From positions 1 through 9,939 of the forward strand of contig JBJTBM010000121.1 of assembly GCA_046091365.1 (NCBI GenBank): DNA of 9,939 nucleotides, read 5' to 3'. Position numbers and translations under genes: made by a program. Below the pieces are notes generated by a model, which worked only from the letters and a program-made list of their open reading frames with translations, searched no databases and was not told where the DNA came from. This DNA is from Casp-actino8 sp046091365. GTDB taxonomy: Bacteria; Actinomycetota; Acidimicrobiia; Acidimicrobiales; Ilumatobacteraceae. Positions 7,106-9,939 of the stretch are shown here, piece by piece (within the stretch, counting starts at the first letter, position 1; every line of letters starts with the position of its first letter).

Positions 7106-7106
7106 A
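7101..7106 (-). promoter_or_regulatory. Candidate -10 box of the five-gene operon
   Basis: The 50-bp divergent region (7062-7111) contains TACTGT on the minus strand, matching TANNNT. Transcription would start near 7094-7095 and give a leader of about 33 nt before the hydrolase ATG at 7061. No -35 hexamer like TTGACA is visible at 16-18 nt. This box overlaps the plus-strand candidate by all but one base. Confidence 0.45.
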
Positions 7107-7111
7107 AGACC

Positions 7112-8191
7112 GTGGACGCGGGTTCCCCCTCATCGACCTCCGTCGGCGTCATGGTTTCCGATCTGGCCACGGCGGTCGACTTCCTGCGTGAGGTGGGCTT
7201 CGCCCTGCAATGGATCCATCCCGCGGACTCGCCCCGCGCCGCACGGCTCCGACGCGATGGCTCGTTGCTCGATCTGACCTTGGGCACTCCAACCGGCGCC
7301 ACCATCACCGTCGAATCCACCGACGCGACGCCCCGGGAGGTCTGCGGTCCCGACGGCATCGTCGTTCGTTGGTGCCCACCGACCGGTCTCGTGGTTCCTC
7401 CGGTGGTCGAACGGACCGCTTTCGGACCGGCCGACCTCGATGCCCGGTGGCACGTGGGTCGCGCCGGCATGCAATATCGGGACCTGATCCCGGATCGCTT
7501 GGGTGGAGCGCTGATCGCGTCGAACATCCGTATCGAACGCGCCGGACCCGTACCGGACTATGTGCACCACCACGACGTCCTCTTCCAGTTGATCTTTTGT
7601 CGGCGGGGTTGGGTCGAGGTGGTCTACGAGGATCAAGGTCCGCCTTTCATCCTCCACGCCGGTGACTGCGTGATCCAACCTCCGCACATCCGCCATCGGG
7701 TGCTCACCAATTCGGACGCCATGGAGGTGGTCGAGATCGGCTATCCCGCCGAGCACCTGACTCTCGTCGAACCCGACCTGCGACTTCCCAACGGAGTCGA
7801 CCCGGCGCGACGCTGGGACGGGCAGGCCTTCGTGCACCACCACGAGGAGAACCGCCGATGGGTTGCCGCCAGCCACGGCGTGGAACGCACCGACACCGGC
7901 GTCCGTACGGCCACCAACGGTCTGGCCGACGTCGAGGTGGTCCGCATGCGATCCGGCGGACGCCACGATCTCCCCGCACTCGAGGTGGCCGGTCGACCAC
8001 GGTTCGTCTTTCTGCTCTCCGGAGAGGCCGACACGACGGTCGGCGGCCGCACGGTCCGCCTCTCCGAGGGCGCCTCGGCCACGATCCGCGCCCTCGACCC
8101 GGCCGTTTTCACCGCCGTCACGGATGCCGAGTTGTTGTTCGTGACCGTGGATGCGTCGCGGGAACCCGATTACTGGCGACCCATCGCCTGA
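7112..8191 (+). CDS. VOC-like / bicupin fusion protein
   Basis: A 359-aa protein of three parts. Residues about 9-60 look like one VOC (glyoxalase-type) beta-alpha-beta-beta-beta module: SVGVMVSDLATAVDFL, then GFALQWIHPADSPRAARL. Residues about 135-215 are a cupin with VPDYVHHHDVLFQ (His152 and His154, with Gln159 where Glu usually lies) and AGDCVIQPPHIRH (His195), so a three-His metal site is possible. Residues about 270-346 form a second cupin-like strand set (FVFLLSGEADTTVGG) without the usual His ligands. It may be a dioxygenase, isomerase or ligand-binding regulator; there is no DNA-binding domain. The GTG start is chosen because the VOC strand begins before the next in-frame ATG (7151) and a -10 box sits just upstream. 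It is divergent from the five-gene operon, probably sharing its control region, and overlaps the sulfatase end by 22 nt. Function is not known. Confidence 0.87.
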   Translation: MDAGSPSSTSVGVMVSDLATAVDFLREVGFALQWIHPADSPRAARLRRDGSLLDLTLGTPTGATITVESTDATPREVCGPDGIVVRWCPPTGLVVPPVVERTAFGPADLDARWHVGRAGMQYRDLIPDRLGGALIASNIRIERAGPVPDYVHHHDVLFQLIFCRRGWVEVVYEDQGPPFILHAGDCVIQPPHIRHRVLTNSDAMEVVEIGYPAEHLTLVEPDLRLPNGVDPARRWDGQAFVHHHEENRRWVAASHGVERTDTGVRTATNGLADVEVVRMRSGGRHDLPALEVAGRPRFVFLLSGEADTTVGGRTVRLSEGASATIRALDPAVFTAVTDAELLFVTVDASREPDYWRPIA

Positions 8192-9939
8192 CGCCGTTCG
8201 GCCTCGGCCACGTCATCGGGTTTGCGGGGCGAGATCAACCGGATTTCGACGCGGTCGATGTCGCCTTCGAATGGATAGCCGTCCCGACGGTGGGCGTAGC
8301 CTACGGCGACCGGGGACCCGTGGTCGTACGCCACGCTCGGACCGACACTCGACATCGTGCGCATCACGAACGGAATGGAGAGCGAACCCGTCTCGGCTCC
8401 GTCGATCAACAGTGTCGCGACCGCCTCCTTCCCGGTGCGACGGAATCGAACGGAGAGCACCGACGATCCGGGCGGAACCGGCCGATCGGACGTCACGACG
8501 TGGTGTTCACCGAAGATGTTGTAATCGAAGACGACTCGACCACCGTCGACGTAGAAGCTGAAACCCGAGTTCTCCGTCCCCGACGCGTAGATGACCCCGC
8601 CTCGACCGGCCTCGAGCAGGACGTGCGCGTCCATGTCCCACCTGCGACCGCCCAGCGACGCCGCGGCCTGGGCCGGCATGGGGGCCATCGGCGGGCGGTA
8701 CACGTTGGTCCGGGACGTCGGGTGTATCGATCGTTCGGCGAAGTTGACACCGAACAGTTCGAGTCCCCGGTCGTCGAGCGGCAACACGCCCTCGCGTTCG
8801 GCCTCCTCCCACCACAACGCGATCAACTCGGCGAGGCGCTCGGGTTCGCTCGCCGCCAGGTTGTTGGTCTCGGATCGGTCGACCGCCACGTGGTACAACT
8901 CCCAGACGTCGTCATCGAACGAGCGACCCATTTCGTGTCGGGTCACCGCTTTCCAGCCGTCGCAGTGGATGCCGCGATGCCCGCCCATTTCGTAGTACTG
9001 CACCTTCTTGCGCGTGGGCGCGGCGGGGTCGTCGATGGCATAACGCATCGAGATGCCGCTGATGGGCATCACCTCCATTCCTCGGAAGGTCGAGCCCGGT
9101 TGCACCCCCGTGATCTCGAGGATCGTGGGGACGATGTCGTTGACGTGGTGAAACTGGTCGCGCAGGCTTCCACGATCGTCGATTCCCGCCGGCCAGCGCA
9201 TGATGCACGGAACGTGGATGCCGCCTTCGTGCGTGTTCTGCTTGTACCACTTGAACGGAGTGTTGCCCGCCTGTGACCAGCCCCACGGGTAGTTGCTGTG
9301 CGAATGCGGCCCACCGATCTCGTCGATCCGGGCGATCGCCTCGTCGGGGGTCTCGAGGATCATGTTGAAGAACTTCATCTCGTGGAGGACTCCGAAAGGA
9401 CCACCCTCCTGCGAGGCACCGTTGTCGGCCATCAACATGATCACGGTGTTGTCGTCGACCCCCAGTCGCTTCAGCGATGCGAGCAGACGTCCGATCTGGT
9501 CGTCGGTGTGGTCGAGGAACGCCGCGTACGCCTCCTGCAAGCGACACGCGAGTCTCCTTTGGTTGTCGGACAGGTCGTCCCAGGCCTCGACTCCCGGGTT
9601 CCGTGGCGCCAGTTCGGTGTCCGCGGGGATGACCCCCAGTTCCTTCTGCCGGGCGAACCACCGGTCACGGTACACGTCCCAGCCCTCGTCGAAGGCTCCT
9701 CGGTACTTCTGCAGATACGCCTCGGGGGCCTGATGGGGCGCGTGCGTGGCGCCGAACGCGAGGTACATGAAGAACGGCCGGTCCGGACGCAGGCTCACCG
9801 AGTCGTGCATGAACTCGATGCTCTTGTCGATGAGATCCTCGGTGAGGTGGTAGCCGTCCTCCGGGCGGCCGGGGGGTTCGATCCAGTGGTTGTCGTTGAC
9901 GAGTTCGGGGTGGAACTGATCGGTCTCACCGTCCATGAA
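8170..9939 (-). CDS. Arylsulfatase (partial, N-terminus beyond the window)
   Basis: The C-terminal 589 residues of a sulfatase of the alkaline-phosphatase superfamily, which hydrolyses sulfate esters with Ca2+ and a formylglycine. The visible Met at 9936 is not the start: the preceding codon is Phe, and FMDGETDQFHPELV matches an internal family segment. The CxPxR formylglycine motif must therefore lie to the right of the window. Counting from that Met, visible motifs are FGATHAPHQAP (61-71, active-site His), the metal pair Asp171-Asn172 in MADNGAS, YKQNTHEGGIHVP (231-243, Lys and His of the active site) and ELYHVAVDRSETNNLA (347-361). Residues about 430-570 form a beta-sandwich-like C-terminal domain (GFSFYVDGG, VRFRRTGK, ATLLIDG), as in long arylsulfatases. 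The stop TAA lies inside the last codons of the convergent VOC-cupin gene. Export cannot be judged without the N-terminus. The natural sulfate ester is unknown. Confidence 0.93.
   Translation of the reverse strand, partial: FMDGETDQFHPELVNDNHWIEPPGRPEDGYHLTEDLIDKSIEFMHDSVSLRPDRPFFMYLAFGATHAPHQAPEAYLQKYRGAFDEGWDVYRDRWFARQKELGVIPADTELAPRNPGVEAWDDLSDNQRRLACRLQEAYAAFLDHTDDQIGRLLASLKRLGVDDNTVIMLMADNGASQEGGPFGVLHEMKFFNMILETPDEAIARIDEIGGPHSHSNYPWGWSQAGNTPFKWYKQNTHEGGIHVPCIMRWPAGIDDRGSLRDQFHHVNDIVPTILEITGVQPGSTFRGMEVMPISGISMRYAIDDPAAPTRKKVQYYEMGGHRGIHCDGWKAVTRHEMGRSFDDDVWELYHVAVDRSETNNLAASEPERLAELIALWWEEAEREGVLPLDDRGLELFGVNFAERSIHPTSRTNVYRPPMAPMPAQAAASLGGRRWDMDAHVLLEAGRGGVIYASGTENSGFSFYVDGGRVVFDYNIFGEHHVVTSDRPVPPGSSVLSVRFRRTGKEAVATLLIDGAETGSLSIPFVMRTMSSVGPSVAYDHGSPVAVGYAHRRDGYPFEGDIDRVEIRLISPRKPDDVAEAERRQAMGRQ

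Noticed and set aside
7858..9276. A 472-codon plus-strand frame overlapping the VOC-cupin gene and the sulfatase
   Set aside because: It begins inside the cupin coding sequence in another frame and runs antisense to conserved sulfatase motifs, so it is a shadow.
9934..9936. ATG at 9936 as the sulfatase start
   Set aside because: The frame continues to the window edge (preceding Phe codon), the formylglycine motif is missing, and the segment matches the interior of the family.

Overview
This is a gene-dense, high-GC window of bacterial chromosome. It carries eight protein-coding genes (seven complete or nearly so, one cut by the right edge) and almost no intergenic DNA. It suggests an actinomycete-type bacterium. 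The reasons are an F420-type LLM oxidoreductase next to a soluble bacterial P450, GTG starts, a probable leaderless gene and overlapping stop/start codons. An environmental lineage such as Acidimicrobiia or a mycobacterial relative would fit, but nothing here fixes the taxon. No RNA gene, mobile element, CRISPR array or long repeat was seen.

Layout, left to right. (1) A plus-strand metal-dependent amidohydrolase of the decarboxylase/hydrolase type (about 63-1250). (2) Abutting it tail to tail is a minus-strand block of five genes, transcribed right to left from about 7094 to 1251: alpha/beta hydrolase, short-chain dehydrogenase, LLM-family (F420-type) oxidoreductase, cytochrome P450, and a fused biotinyl-carrier/carboxyltransferase protein. 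The junctions are a 1-nt overlap, a 4-nt overlap, a 36-nt gap and a 2-nt gap, so this looks like one operon. (3) Divergent from it is a plus-strand protein with an N-terminal VOC-like module and two cupin modules (7112-8191). (4) Overlapping its 3' end tail to tail is a minus-strand arylsulfatase whose N-terminal part lies outside the window (8170-9939).

The operon reads like a catabolic module for a hydrophobic or branched organic substrate: oxygenation (P450), alcohol or hydroxyacyl oxidation (SDR), deazaflavin-dependent redox (LLM), hydrolysis or ring-cleavage-product hydrolysis (alpha/beta hydrolase), and biotin-dependent acyl-CoA carboxylation. The flanking amidohydrolase, cupin protein and sulfatase could supply or further process substrates. 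The substrate cannot be read from the sequence, and joint action is an inference from gene order.

The points most worth a second look are three. The carboxylase carries its own biotin domain but has no biotin carboxylase beside it, as if it were the C-terminal half of a single-chain long-chain acyl-CoA carboxylase. The 50-bp divergent region holds a nearly palindromic -10 box that could serve both directions. The divergent gene fuses a single VOC half-module to a bicupin.
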